39,130 nt of DNA from Clostridium sp. CAG:710 (GCA_000432595.1 HF996868.1:187295-226424), one strand, 5' to 3'; positions 23,420 to 32,107 are shown, numbered from the stretch's first letter. Notes: generated from the sequence alone by a model not told the origin. A program made the numbers and translations.

Positions 23420-23983
23420 ATGAAAGTTAAAATAGGTGTTTCAAATAGGCATGTGCATTTAACACATGATGATTATGTTTTATTGTTTGGAAATGAGACA
23501 ATAAAAAAAGAACGTGATTTAGTCCAAAAAGGACAATTTGCGTCTTCTTCTAAAGTAACTATAAAAACAGATAAAAATTATATTGAAAATGTTAGAGTTT
23601 TAGGTCCATTTAGAAATTATACACAGGTTGAAATTTCTAAGACAGATAGTTATTTTTTGGGAATTAATCCTCCAATAAGAAATTCGAGTGATTTAACTGA
23701 TGCGAATGAAATAACTATTATTGGTCCTATGGGGAGCATTGTAAGAAAATCTTGTATTATTGCGACTCGCCATATACATATTAATAAAAGTGATAGAGAT
23801 AATTTAGGACTTACTAATGTAGATTATGTTAAAGTAGAGGTTGGTAATATTAAAAAATCTATACTTTATGATGTTTATATTAAAGAAAGTGAAGATGGTG
23901 TTTTTGAATTACATCTTGATCTTGATGATGCGAATGCATGTTTTTTAAAAAATGGTGATGAAGCAACTATTCTTGATTTTTAA
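23420..23983 (+). CDS. pduL: PduL-type phosphate acyltransferase (phosphotransacylase)
   Basis: The 187-residue protein has both PduL domain signatures, each with a zinc-binding His pair: VSNRHVHL near residue 7 and IATRHIHI near 115, plus GPFRNYTQVEIS and GPMGSI. PduL interconverts acyl-CoA and acyl phosphate. It is unrelated in fold to Pta but does the same reaction. There are no shell, diol dehydratase or propanediol genes nearby and no encapsulation peptide extends the N-terminus. It is thus more likely the housekeeping phosphotransacetylase that supports acetate formation. The last 17 bases overlap the convergent PBP gene. Confidence 0.93.
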   Translation: MKVKIGVSNRHVHLTHDDYVLLFGNETIKKERDLVQKGQFASSSKVTIKTDKNYIENVRVLGPFRNYTQVEISKTDSYFLGINPPIRNSSDLTDANEITIIGPMGSIVRKSCIIATRHIHINKSDRDNLGLTNVDYVKVEVGNIKKSILYDVYIKESEDGVFELHLDLDDANACFLKNGDEATILDF

Positions 23984-25913
23984 TTTCATCAAAAACCATT
24001 TCATTTCCAGTTGGTTCAGTTCCTTTTAGGTAATATAATATCTTCTTATGTTTTGATTCTTCATTTGCTGGTTTACCACTTATTGGATCAACTAAATATC
24101 CTACTACATTATTAGGCTTGGTATACCAAGTCTTTTCTTTATCTTTTAAATATGCCTCCATTGTATCTATCCATATGTTTTTTGCACATTGATATTCTTT
24201 ACTTGAAATTTCTTTATTTTCGTCATATCCTACCCAAACTGATGTGATTGCTTGTGGGGTATATCCAATTGTCCATAAATCGGTTGCAGTTGTACCTGAC
24301 TTTACCGCATATTTTCTACTCATTTTTGCTGCTAGAGATAAAATTGTTGGATAGTTATAATCAATAAATGATTTATCATATGTGGTTGTTAATAATTCAT
24401 TTAATATATAAGTTAGGCTACTATTTAGAATCATTTCTTTTTCTTCTTTATATTCATATAGTACATTACCGTTTTGGTCTTCTACTTTTTTGATTAGATG
24501 TGGTGTTACTTTATATCCTTCATTTGCAAATGTTGCATAGGCAGAAGTCATTTCTATTATATTTATTTCATTTGTACCAAGTGGTAAGGATGGATTTGCA
24601 CTTAATTTTGCGGTGATTCCTAGTCTTTTTGCCATATTAACAAGTGTATCTTCACCTAAAAACATATGAGTTTTAACTGCATATATATTGTCTGAATATG
24701 ATATTGCTGTTGCTAGTGATATTGGAATGTTTCCGTATACTTCGTTTGCATTTTTAGGTGAATATGATTGTTTATTTGAGAATGTAAATGTAGTTTGCTC
24801 ACTTGTAAATGCTGTACTTGGTGTAAATCCATTTTCAAGTGCTGCATAATATAGGAATGTTTTCATTGTTGAACCTACTTGTCTTATGGAGTTAGTTGCT
24901 CTATTGAATCCTGATTTTGAATAATCTACACCGCCAATTAATCCAAGTATTTCTCCATTTTCTGGATTCATAGTTATTGCGGCGGTTTGTAGAGATTTAC
25001 CTTTTAGATTTTTACTTACCGAATCTTCAAGTGACTTTTGTGCGTTTAAATCTAGGGTTGTATATACTTTTAATCCACCAGTATCTAAAAATGAGGTTGG
25101 AATACTTTTAATGTTTTCTAATTCCTTTATTACCGCATCTTTATAATACATTACACTAGATAATGAGTCTTGTGATTCCTTTCCATAAAAACTTAATTCT
25201 TCATTTATAGCGTTTTCTTTTTCTTCATCTGTGATATAACCATTTTTAACCATACCTTCTAGTATTATAGTTTGTCTTTTCTTTGCTAGTGTTGGATTTA
25301 CTAATGGTGAAAAATTAGAGGGAGATTTTGGTATTCCTACTAACATTGTAGCTTCTGCTAATGAGAGATCTTTTGAACTTTTATTAAAATAGTAATTGGC
25401 TGCTTTCTCTATCCCATACATTCCATGTCCATAATTGATAGTGTTTAGGTATCCTTCTAGTATTTCATCTTTTGAATAATGCATTTCTACATTTAATGTA
25501 AGCCACATTTCATTCCATTTTCTTTCCCATGTTTTATTAAAATCTAAAAACAAATTTTTAACATATTGTTGTGAAATAGTTGAAGCTCCTTGCATTGTTT
25601 TTCTATTTTTAATATTTACAAAACTTGCTTTCGCAATCCTCAAGAAATCAAATCCGAAATGTTTATAAAATTTTTTATCTTCTGTTGAAATAGTCGCATT
25701 TATTACATTTTTTGATATATCATTTAGATTAACCCATTTACTAGTTCCATTACCTTGAAAAAAAGCTTCATTTGTATTATCATACATTGAAATGTTATTT
25801 GCACTTTTAATTTCTAGTTTGTTTGATAATTTGGAGTATCCATATCCACAAAGAAATAATGACCCTATTAAAAGTGTTAAAAATAATGTATATTTAAAAA
25901 ATTTCTTGAACAT
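23967..25913 (-). CDS. Class A penicillin-binding protein (glycosyltransferase/transpeptidase)
   Basis: The 648-residue bifunctional peptidoglycan synthase has a short cytoplasmic start, a membrane anchor (about 8-25), a GT51 domain and a transpeptidase domain. GT51 motifs include TEDKKFYKHFG with catalytic Glu78, GASTISQQ near 109 and EATMLVGIPKSPS. The transpeptidase motifs are Ser348-x-x-Lys351 (STMK), Ser407-x-Asn409 (SDN) and KSGT at 538-541. It is closest in plan to PbpF/PbpG or a compact PBP1. A CATAATA box with ACATA 17 bases upstream suggests forespore sigma control, as for PbpF/PbpG, but this is inference. It converges with pduL and overlaps it by 17 bases. Confidence 0.95.
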   Translation of the reverse strand: MFKKFFKYTLFLTLLIGSLFLCGYGYSKLSNKLEIKSANNISMYDNTNEAFFQGNGTSKWVNLNDISKNVINATISTEDKKFYKHFGFDFLRIAKASFVNIKNRKTMQGASTISQQYVKNLFLDFNKTWERKWNEMWLTLNVEMHYSKDEILEGYLNTINYGHGMYGIEKAANYYFNKSSKDLSLAEATMLVGIPKSPSNFSPLVNPTLAKKRQTIILEGMVKNGYITDEEKENAINEELSFYGKESQDSLSSVMYYKDAVIKELENIKSIPTSFLDTGGLKVYTTLDLNAQKSLEDSVSKNLKGKSLQTAAITMNPENGEILGLIGGVDYSKSGFNRATNSIRQVGSTMKTFLYYAALENGFTPSTAFTSEQTTFTFSNKQSYSPKNANEVYGNIPISLATAISYSDNIYAVKTHMFLGEDTLVNMAKRLGITAKLSANPSLPLGTNEINIIEMTSAYATFANEGYKVTPHLIKKVEDQNGNVLYEYKEEKEMILNSSLTYILNELLTTTYDKSFIDYNYPTILSLAAKMSRKYAVKSGTTATDLWTIGYTPQAITSVWVGYDENKEISSKEYQCAKNIWIDTMEAYLKDKEKTWYTKPNNVVGYLVDPISGKPANEESKHKKILYYLKGTEPTGNEMVFDEIKNQE

Positions 25914-25936
25914 ATCTTTCCTCCATAATTACTATT

Positions 25937-25965
25937 TTTATTATGAAGAAAAATAAATATATTAT
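25937..25965 (-). promoter_or_regulatory. Candidate forespore-type promoter of the PBP gene
   Basis: On the minus strand ACATA (25965-25961), 17 bases and CATAATA (25943-25937) resemble the sigma-G pattern with an exact -10. The -35 differs in its first base and spacing is one short of 18. Confidence 0.35.
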
Positions 25966-25984
25966 GTGCTAAAAGATAATTTTA

Positions 25985-25993
25985 TGATATATT
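25985..25993 (+). promoter_or_regulatory. Extended -10 promoter of the DUF1934-like gene
   Basis: TGA-TATATT (25985-25993) lies 24 bases before the ATG at 26018; no clear -35. Confidence 0.35.
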
Positions 25994-26017
25994 ATCAATA
26001 AATAAAGAGGTGTTAAA

Positions 26018-26281
26018 ATGGTTTTATTGAGAGTTGAATTAGAAAATAATGATGAAAAGATAAAATTTGAAACTCATGGTATATTAAATAAAAATAAGAA
26101 TACACTAATTTACGATGATAATAAGACAAAAACTTGTGTTGATTTAATTGCTCAAAAAGCTAGTTTTACCCTTGAATTTAAAAGAATAAAACTTAATAAA
26201 ACAGATAAATTATTTGAGGTAGAATACATAGTAGATAATACTAATAAAATTTATTATAGAGTGGAAATTATAAATTTGTAA
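26018..26281 (+). CDS. Short beta-rich protein, possibly DUF1934/YwiB-like
   Basis: The 87-residue cytoplasmic protein alternates charged and hydrophobic residues in a beta-strand pattern. A G..N...TLIYDDNKTKTCVDL segment is reminiscent of the YLxYEE..T.VK core of YwiB (DUF1934, about 140 residues, a lipocalin-like barrel). In Bacilli ywiB sits near argS and rpoE; here rpoE follows. The match is faint and about 50 residues are missing, so the identity is tentative. GAGGTG precedes the ATG. The 107-base gap after it holds no good terminator and leads to the rpoE ribosome site. Confidence 0.5.
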   Translation: MVLLRVELENNDEKIKFETHGILNKNKNTLIYDDNKTKTCVDLIAQKASFTLEFKRIKLNKTDKLFEVEYIVDNTNKIYYRVEIINL

Positions 26282-26388
26282 AAAAAGATGTTGCTTTTGT
26301 CTTAATTTAATGATATAAAAGTATATGATTTGTTTGTCATAACAAATATTTATATAAAGCATATAATGTAAACCGTAGGAGGATGTAT

Positions 26389-26835
26389 ATGAGTATTAAA
26401 GATATGAAAAAAGAAGATTTAGAATTATTATCATATAAGGACATAACAAATTTACTTCTAGAGGAATATGGTGCTGAAAACACTGCTGAATTATTTAAAA
26501 AAATAGTTAAGTTATTAAAACTTCCTAGTAGTGTATTTGATAATAAAATTGGTGATTATTATACTATGTTATCTACAGACAAGAGATTTATTTTGCTTGA
26601 AGATGGGAAATGGGATTTAAGAACTAGACATACTTCAGATAAGATAGTAAATGTTATAGATGAAGATGATGAACTTGATATGGAAGAAGCAACTTCTAAG
26701 AATAAAGATGAAGTAGAAGATGATAATGAAGATAATTATGATATGGATAATGATGATGACTATGATGATGAGTCTGATGATGATCTTAAAGATTTAGTTA
26801 TCTTAGATGAAGATGAACTTGGAATGGATGAATAG
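26389..26835 (+). CDS. rpoE: RNA polymerase delta subunit
   Basis: Delta is a Bacilli-specific RNA polymerase subunit that aids recycling and promoter selectivity. The N-terminal HARE-HTH domain (about 8-80) shows LLLEEYGAENTAELFKKIVKLL, then DKRFILLEDGKWDLR. The C-terminal 65 residues are an almost pure Asp/Glu tail, the disordered polyanion of delta. The ATG at 26389 is used because AGGAGG at 26377-26382 then has a 6-base spacer, while the one at 26383 abuts it. A terminator follows. In B. subtilis rpoE also precedes a block containing fba, murA, rpmE, prfA, prmC and spoIIR; pyrG is missing here. Confidence 0.94.
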   Translation: MSIKDMKKEDLELLSYKDITNLLLEEYGAENTAELFKKIVKLLKLPSSVFDNKIGDYYTMLSTDKRFILLEDGKWDLRTRHTSDKIVNVIDEDDELDMEEATSKNKDEVEDDNEDNYDMDNDDDYDDESDDDLKDLVILDEDELGMDE

Positions 26836-26857
26836 ACTTTTAAGTAAGTCTTTTTTT
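26834..26857 (+). terminator. Rho-independent terminator after rpoE
   Basis: AGACTT (26834-26839) pairs with AAGTCT (26846-26851) and is followed by Ts to 26857. Confidence 0.8.
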
Positions 26858-26883
26858 GATAAAAAACGATTTTATGATATAAT
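26856..26883 (+). promoter_or_regulatory. Sigma-A promoter of prfA-prmC
   Basis: TTGATA (26856-26861), 16 bases and TATAAT (26878-26883); the -10 is preceded by TGA (extended). Confidence 0.75.
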
Positions 26884-26913
26884 GTTAGTGTTTTAAAGAG
26901 AGGAATGATATTT

Positions 26914-27972
26914 GTGATAGAAAGACTTGAAATAATTAATAAGCGATATGAAGAATTAAACAAGCAACTTTTAGATCCTGAAAACTTATCAAATATAAAA
27001 TTAACTAGAGAAATATCAAAAGAGATTTCTGATTTAGAAGATACAGTTAATTGTTATAAAAAGTATAAAAAAGTATTAGATGATTTAGAGGAATCTAAGG
27101 AAATGCTTAAGGATCCTGAACTTGCAGAATTTGCTAAAGAAGAAATTCCTGCATTAGAAAGTGAAAAAGAAGCTTTAGAAAAAGAAATAGAAATTTTATT
27201 AATACCAAAAGATCCTAATGATGGTAAAAACGTTATAGTTGAAATAAGGGGTGCTGCTGGTGGAGATGAGGCTAATATCTTTGCTGGTGATTTATACAGA
27301 ATGTATTTAAAATATGCTGAAAAGCAAGGCTGGAAAATAGAAGTTATGAATGAAGAGTACTCAGAGGGTGGTGGCTTTTCTTTAATAAGCTTTATGGTTA
27401 AAGGTAAAAATGTTTATTCTAAGTTAAAATATGAAAGTGGTGCTCATAGGGTTCAAAGAGTACCTGTTACTGAAACACAAGGAAGAATTCATACATCAAC
27501 TGCGACTGTATTAGTAATGCCTGAAGTCGAAGATGTTGATATAGAAGTTAAACCAAGTGATATTAGAGTTGATATTTATAGAAGTAGTGGATGTGGGGGA
27601 CAAGGTGTAAATACTACTGATTCCGCTGTTAGAATGACACATATCCCAACTGGAATAGTGGTTACTTGTCAAAATGAAAGAAGTCAAATTCAAAATAGAG
27701 AGCAAGCTTTAAAAGTATTAAAGGCAAGAATATATGAAGAGACTTTAAGAAAGCAAGAAGAAGAGCTTGGTAGCGAAAGAAGAAGTAAGATTGGTACTGG
27801 AGATAGATCTGAAAAAATAAGAACGTATAACTATCCGCAAAATAGAATTACAGATCATCGTATTGGATTTACTATTATGCAATTGGATAGAGTTATGGAA
27901 GGTGATTTAGAACCTATAATTGAAGCTTTAATAACTGAGGATCAAAAAAGAAAACTTGAAGGCGAAGAATAA
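26914..27972 (+). CDS. prfA: Peptide chain release factor 1
   Basis: RF1 terminates translation at UAA and UAG. The 352-residue protein carries the stop-reading PVT tripeptide (residues 184-186) inside RVPVTETQGRIHTS, and the GGQ motif (228-230) in SGCGGQGVN. GTG at 26914 is taken as the start since the protein then begins MIERLEIINKRYEEL, as in relatives, and the ribosome site GAGAGG is 10 bases away; the ATG at 26905 sits against it. prmC, whose product methylates the GGQ glutamine, overlaps or follows closely. RF2, needed for TGA, is not in the window. Confidence 0.96.
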   Translation: MIERLEIINKRYEELNKQLLDPENLSNIKLTREISKEISDLEDTVNCYKKYKKVLDDLEESKEMLKDPELAEFAKEEIPALESEKEALEKEIEILLIPKDPNDGKNVIVEIRGAAGGDEANIFAGDLYRMYLKYAEKQGWKIEVMNEEYSEGGGFSLISFMVKGKNVYSKLKYESGAHRVQRVPVTETQGRIHTSTATVLVMPEVEDVDIEVKPSDIRVDIYRSSGCGGQGVNTTDSAVRMTHIPTGIVVTCQNERSQIQNREQALKVLKARIYEETLRKQEEELGSERRSKIGTGDRSEKIRTYNYPQNRITDHRIGFTIMQLDRVMEGDLEPIIEALITEDQKRKLEGEE

Positions 27973-27988
27973 TCAAGAGTATAAGAAA

Positions 27989-28708
27989 ATGGAAGATGAA
28001 ATAAAGTATTTAAAAAAGTATTTAAAAAATAAAGATATGGATACTGCTATTTTAGAATTAAAAAAGGGTATTCCTGTTCAATATATAGTTGGTGATGTTG
28101 ATTTCTATAAATATAATTTTATAGTTAATCAAAATGTTTTAATACCTAGATTTGAAACTGAAGAATTAGTTGATAATACAATTAGATATATAAAAGCAAA
28201 TTTTTCTGGCGAGGTTAAAATAATTGATGTTGGATGCGGAAGTGGCGCAATTGGTATTACTCTTGCTAAAGAGTTAGAAAATGCTAAGGTTACTTGTTTA
28301 GATATAAGTGATGCTGCACTTGATGTTACAAGAGAAAATGCAAAAAGGATTAATGTCTCTATTAATGTTTTAAAAGGGGATATGCTTGATTATGTTGATG
28401 ATAAGTATGATGTTGTTATAAGTAATCCTCCATATATTGCAACAGACGAAGAAATAGAGGATATTGTTAAAAATAATGAACCTCATTTGGCACTTTATTC
28501 TGGTGAAGATGGAATGGATTCTTATAGACAAATTTTTAGTAAAATAAAAAATGTAATCAATGATAAATATTTAATTGCTTTAGAAATTGGGTGTACACAA
28601 AAAGATGCAGTTACTGCTATAATTAAAAAATCTTTACCTGATGCAGTGGTTACTTGTACTAAGGATTTATCTGGTAGAGATAGAATGATTTTTGTAACTA
28701 ATAAATAG
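27989..28708 (+). CDS. prmC: Release factor glutamine methyltransferase, short N-terminus
   Basis: PrmC N5-methylates the Gln of the GGQ motif in RF1 and RF2. The Rossmann methylase has DVGCGSGAIGI for SAM near residue 78 and catalytic NPPY near 144. The N-terminal IPVQYIVG..DFY...F.VN..VLIPRFETEELV is the PrmC linker signature. Only about 29 residues precede that linker, against about 60 in B. subtilis or E. coli, so the RF-binding helical bundle is reduced. The start is uncertain: ATG 27989 has a weak AAGAG site, and an in-frame TTG at 27956 inside prfA would add 11 residues. Confidence 0.93.
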   Translation: MEDEIKYLKKYLKNKDMDTAILELKKGIPVQYIVGDVDFYKYNFIVNQNVLIPRFETEELVDNTIRYIKANFSGEVKIIDVGCGSGAIGITLAKELENAKVTCLDISDAALDVTRENAKRINVSINVLKGDMLDYVDDKYDVVISNPPYIATDEEIEDIVKNNEPHLALYSGEDGMDSYRQIFSKIKNVINDKYLIALEIGCTQKDAVTAIIKKSLPDAVVTCTKDLSGRDRMIFVTNK

Positions 28709-28734
28709 CTAAGATTTTAGTTATTTATTTTTTT
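28707..28734 (+). terminator. Weak terminator after prmC
   Basis: AGCTAA (28707-28712) and TTAGTT (28717-28722) can pair with one G-U, followed by a T-rich run to 28734. Confidence 0.4.
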
Positions 28735-28764
28735 GTATAAAATTTTATAAACTACTTCATTATT
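28735..28764 (+). promoter_or_regulatory. Candidate forespore-type promoter of spoIIR
   Basis: GTATA (28735-28739), 18 bases and CATTATT (28758-28764) differ by one base from the sigma-F/G pattern. spoIIR is a sigma-F gene in B. subtilis. The predicted start at about 28771 would fall in the ribosome site (28769-28773), a weakness. Confidence 0.35.
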
Positions 28765-28779
28765 TAATAGGTGAAGAAA

Positions 28780-29313
28780 ATGAAAAAAGTAATGATGATT
28801 TTAGTCGCAGTTGTAATAGGAATTATAGTTATAACAGAGAATAATACTACTGAGGAAATAGTTATACCAAATGATTCTATTAGAATTAGAGTAATTGCTC
28901 CTAGTGATTCAATAGAGGATCAAAAATTAAAAGGTAATGTTAAAAGATCTATACAAAGTCAATTGAGTGAAATGTTAAAGGATGTTAAAACTATAGATCA
29001 AGCAAGAGAAGTTTTAAATAAAAATTTGAGTGATGTTGAATATACCGTTAAAACAGAGTTAAAAAGAAATAATAGTAATATAAATTTTAATGTTAATTAT
29101 GGACTTAATTATTTTCCTATTAAAGAGTACAAAGGAATAACTTATGATGATGGTTATTATGAATCATTAGTTATTACATTAGGAGAGGGTCAAGGTAAGA
29201 ATTGGTGGTGTGTTTTGTTTCCTCCTTTATGTCTAATGGATGAGGAAGAAGAGAATATGGAAAATGTAGAATATAAATCATTTATAAAAGAGGTACTTGA
29301 TAAATATTTTTAG
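28780..29313 (+). CDS. spoIIR: Stage II sporulation protein R
   Basis: SpoIIR is secreted from the forespore into the intermembrane space, where it triggers SpoIIGA to process pro-sigma-E. The 177-residue protein has an N-terminal export signal (about 3-18). The family patterns are SIRIRVIAPSDS.EDQ.LK, YG.NYFP.K.Y.G, and GEGQGKNWWCVLFPPLC. ATG 28780 follows AGGTG with a 6-base gap; the in-frame GTG at 28771 overlaps that site. The order prfA-prmC-spoIIR-mntP matches B. subtilis, except that sua5 has moved from this block to the ksgA-yabG gap. Confidence 0.96.
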   Translation: MKKVMMILVAVVIGIIVITENNTTEEIVIPNDSIRIRVIAPSDSIEDQKLKGNVKRSIQSQLSEMLKDVKTIDQAREVLNKNLSDVEYTVKTELKRNNSNINFNVNYGLNYFPIKEYKGITYDDGYYESLVITLGEGQGKNWWCVLFPPLCLMDEEEENMENVEYKSFIKEVLDKYF

Positions 29314-29356
29314 AATTATTTAAGATTAGATATAGTATTATTAATTAGGTGAAATT

Positions 29357-29881
29357 ATGTTTAATCTGTTTACTCTTTTTTTGGTTGCGATTGGTCTTAG
29401 TATGGATACTTTTTCATTATCGATAGTATATGGTACGATTGGCTTAACAAAGAAAAAAATTTGGCTATTAAGTATAATAGTTGGTCTTTTTCATTTTGTT
29501 ATGCCTTTTTTAGGTAATTTAATAGGTAGTATAGTATTATCAAAGTTGCCATTTAATCCTGCTATTGTCGTAGGAATAATATTTATTTTAATTGCTTTAG
29601 AAATGTTTGCTGGTGATGATGAAGTAATGTCGCTTGATAAAATAGGAGCTTTTTTAATATTTGGTTTCTCTGTTAGTTTGGATAGTTTTTCTGTTGGACT
29701 TGGTATATCAATGATTACTGATTATCCTCTTTTAGGATATTTTATTTTTTCTTTGGTTAGTTTTTTATTTACTTATATTGGGTTAAAATTTGGAAAATTT
29801 TTAAATGACAAGTTTGGTAAATATGCAGTGTTTTTGGGTGCGGTTATTTTAATAATTTTGGGGTTATTCTATATCTTTTAA
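29357..29881 (+). CDS. mntP: MntP-type manganese efflux pump
   Basis: The 174-residue protein has six hydrophobic segments and the internal repeat of the family, each with an Asp: LSMDTFSLSI near residue 14 and VSLDSFSVGLGI near 107. MntP exports manganese; in many species it is switched by a yybP-ykoY riboswitch, but no such leader fits in the 43-base gap here. Position directly after spoIIR as in B. subtilis (ywlD) supports mntP over the related sporulation protein YtaF. Confidence 0.85.
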   Translation: MFNLFTLFLVAIGLSMDTFSLSIVYGTIGLTKKKIWLLSIIVGLFHFVMPFLGNLIGSIVLSKLPFNPAIVVGIIFILIALEMFAGDDEVMSLDKIGAFLIFGFSVSLDSFSVGLGISMITDYPLLGYFIFSLVSFLFTYIGLKFGKFLNDKFGKYAVFLGAVILIILGLFYIF

Positions 29882-29891
29882 GGCAATTTTA

Positions 29892-29920
29892 TTGACTATG
29901 AGTGTTTTAATTGTTAGAAT
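29892..29920 (+). promoter_or_regulatory. Sigma-A promoter of fba
   Basis: TTGACT (29892-29897) and TAGAAT (29915-29920) have 17-base spacing; TGT before the -10 adds an extended element. Confidence 0.78.
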
Positions 29921-29940
29921 TAAATAGGAGAGTGAAGTGT

Positions 29941-30780
29941 ATGTTAGTAAACGCCAAAGATATATTAAATGATGCTAAAGCAAATAAGTATGCAGTTATT
30001 CAGTTTAATATTAATAATTTGGAGTGGACTAAATATATACTTGAAGAGTGTAATAGCTTACATGTTCCTGTTATACTTGGAGTAAGTGAAGGTGCTGTTA
30101 AATATATGGGAGGATTTAATACAGTTTCTATGATGGTTCAGGGCTTGATTAAAGACTTGGATATAGTTATTCCTGTATGTCTTCATTTGGATCATGGAAA
30201 AAGTTTTTCCTCATGCGTTAGTGCAATTGAAGCTGGGTTTGGTTCTGTTATGATAGATGCATCAAGATTACCTATTTCGGAAAATATATCTATAACTAAA
30301 AAAGTTGTAGAGTATGCTCATCCTAAAGGTGTTAGTGTAGAAGCTGAGGTTGGTCCAATTTATACTAATTTTGTTGAATCTAATGAGCCTTTATATGCTA
30401 GTGTTGATGATTCTATACTTTTAGTATCTAGTACTGGAGTAGATTCTTTAGCGCCTGCACTTGGAAGTGTACATGGTTTGTATAATGGACAAGCTAATTT
30501 GAATTTTGATAGAATGGGAGAAATCTCTATTAAAACCGGTGTTCCACTAGTTTTACATGGTGGTACTGGTATTAGTAATGAAGATTTACTACGTGCTGTA
30601 GAGTGTGGTACTTGTAAGATTAATATTAATACTGAACTACAGGTTGCATGGGCAAGTGATGTAAGAAGTTATTTGAATTTAAATAATGATGTTTATGATC
30701 CTAGAAAAATAATTTCAAGTGGAGAAGAAGCAATTAAAAGAATTGTAAGAGAAAAAGTTAGAATATTGTCTAATATTTAG
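29941..30780 (+). CDS. fba: Class II fructose-1,6-bisphosphate aldolase family protein
   Basis: This zinc aldolase splits fructose 1,6-bisphosphate in glycolysis. The 279-residue protein shows CLHLDHG (Asp84, His85), GFGSVMIDAS, VEAEVG, the zinc His in GSVHG, and LHGGTGI, then KININTELQ. These features also fit tagatose-bisphosphate aldolase, but lack of sugar-alcohol genes and the fba-murA order favour the glycolytic enzyme. ATG 29941 follows AGGAG; an upstream frame-open TTG is ignored. Confidence 0.93.
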   Translation: MLVNAKDILNDAKANKYAVIQFNINNLEWTKYILEECNSLHVPVILGVSEGAVKYMGGFNTVSMMVQGLIKDLDIVIPVCLHLDHGKSFSSCVSAIEAGFGSVMIDASRLPISENISITKKVVEYAHPKGVSVEAEVGPIYTNFVESNEPLYASVDDSILLVSSTGVDSLAPALGSVHGLYNGQANLNFDRMGEISIKTGVPLVLHGGTGISNEDLLRAVECGTCKININTELQVAWASDVRSYLNLNNDVYDPRKIISSGEEAIKRIVREKVRILSNI

Positions 30781-30807
30781 GCAATCATTTAGGCGTTTGT
30801 AATAAAA

Positions 30808-30813
30808 TATAAT
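30808..30813 (+). promoter_or_regulatory. Possible -10 element before murA
   Basis: TATAAT at 30808-30813 lies 12 bases before the murA GTG; the -35 is poor and the leader would be very short. Confidence 0.25.
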
Positions 30814-30825
30814 GGTGGTGGTAAT

Positions 30826-32079
30826 GTGAAAGCATTAAAAATTCAAGGTGGAAGAAAATTAAAAGGGACAGTTAGAGTAAGTGGTGCAAAAAATAGTTCA
30901 GTTGCATTAATACCGGCAGCAATACTTTCAGATGATGTTGTTACTATTTGTAATGTACCAGAAATTACAGATATTGATGCTTTAAGCGATATATTAGAAT
31001 ACTTAGGTGCTGATGTTAAAAGAGCAAGTGAGAGTATTGTAATAGATCCAAAACCATCGGTTAATAGACCTATTCCTACTAGTATGGCACAAAAACTTAG
31101 AGCTTCTTATTATTTTATGGGAGCGCTTTTGGGTAAATATAAGCATGTTGAAATGTCTTTTCCTGGCGGATGTTCTATAGGTGCTAGACCTATTAATTTA
31201 CATTTAAAAGGATTTGAAGCATTGGGAGCTAAAATTACTCAGACAGATAATGTTTATATTGTTCATGCTGATAAGTTAAAGGGTGCAAATATATATTTGG
31301 ATATTGCTTCTGTTGGTGCAACAATAAACATTATGTTGGCTGCTGTTAGAGCTGAGGGTGTAACTACTATTGATAATGCTGCTAAAGAACCTGAAATAGT
31401 AAATGTGGCTACATTTTTAAACAATATGGGTGCTAAAATATCGGGCGCAGGTACTAGTGAAATTAAAATTACTGGTGTTTCAAAGCTATCTGGATGTTTC
31501 CATGAAGTAATTCCTGATAGAATTGAGGCGGGTACTTATATGATAATTGCTGCATTAATGGGAGAGAAAGTTAAAATAGATAATATAATTCCTGAACATT
31601 TAGAGGCATTAACTTCTAAGTTTATTGATATGGGTGTACCCCTTGAATTAGGCGTTGATTATGCAATTATAAGTAGTGGAGAAAATTATAAACCGGTTAA
31701 TATTAAAACTTTGGTTTTTCCAGGCTTTCCAACAGACTTACAACAACCATTTTCTGTTTTACTTACACAATGTAATGGAAAGTCTATAGTAGAAGAGACT
31801 ATTTATGAGAATAGATTAATGCATATTAAAGAATTACAAAAAATGGGTGCAGATATTAATATTAGTGGTACTAAAGCTTTTGTTTGTGGACCTTCTAAAT
31901 TATCTGGTACTGTGGTTACCGCAACTGATTTAAGGGCTGGAGCTGCAATGGTATGTGCTGGGTTAATAGCTGATGGGGAAACTACTGTTACTAATGCTGA
32001 ACATATTTTAAGGGGATATGAAAACATAGTTGAAAAACTAACTGATATAGGTGCTAAAATTAGAATAATAGAAATATAG
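30826..32079 (+). CDS. murA: UDP-N-acetylglucosamine 1-carboxyvinyltransferase
   Basis: MurA catalyses the first committed step of peptidoglycan synthesis by adding enolpyruvate to UDP-GlcNAc. The 417-residue protein has VSGAKNSS with the conserved Lys near residue 22, the active-site loop PGGCSIGARP with Cys116 (the fosfomycin-sensitive form), and the DLRAGAAMV motif with Asp and Arg near residue 368. The start is GTG at 30826 after GGTGGTGGT. It follows fba as in B. subtilis (fbaA-ywjH-murAB), though the spoIIQ/spoIIID/mbl genes nearby also resemble the murAA block. Confidence 0.96.
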   Translation: MKALKIQGGRKLKGTVRVSGAKNSSVALIPAAILSDDVVTICNVPEITDIDALSDILEYLGADVKRASESIVIDPKPSVNRPIPTSMAQKLRASYYFMGALLGKYKHVEMSFPGGCSIGARPINLHLKGFEALGAKITQTDNVYIVHADKLKGANIYLDIASVGATINIMLAAVRAEGVTTIDNAAKEPEIVNVATFLNNMGAKISGAGTSEIKITGVSKLSGCFHEVIPDRIEAGTYMIIAALMGEKVKIDNIIPEHLEALTSKFIDMGVPLELGVDYAIISSGENYKPVNIKTLVFPGFPTDLQQPFSVLLTQCNGKSIVEETIYENRLMHIKELQKMGADINISGTKAFVCGPSKLSGTVVTATDLRAGAAMVCAGLIADGETTVTNAEHILRGYENIVEKLTDIGAKIRIIEI

Positions 32080-32081
32080 TT

Positions 32082-32107
32082 TAATAGTGATATTATTCTT
32101 TTTTTTT
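32082..32107 (+). terminator. Weak terminator after murA
   Basis: TAATA (32082-32086), GTGA and TATTA (32091-32095) are followed by a long T run to 32107. Confidence 0.45.

Noticed and set aside
29314..29356. yybP-ykoY manganese riboswitch before mntP
   Set aside because: Only 43 bases lie between spoIIR and mntP, too short for that riboswitch.
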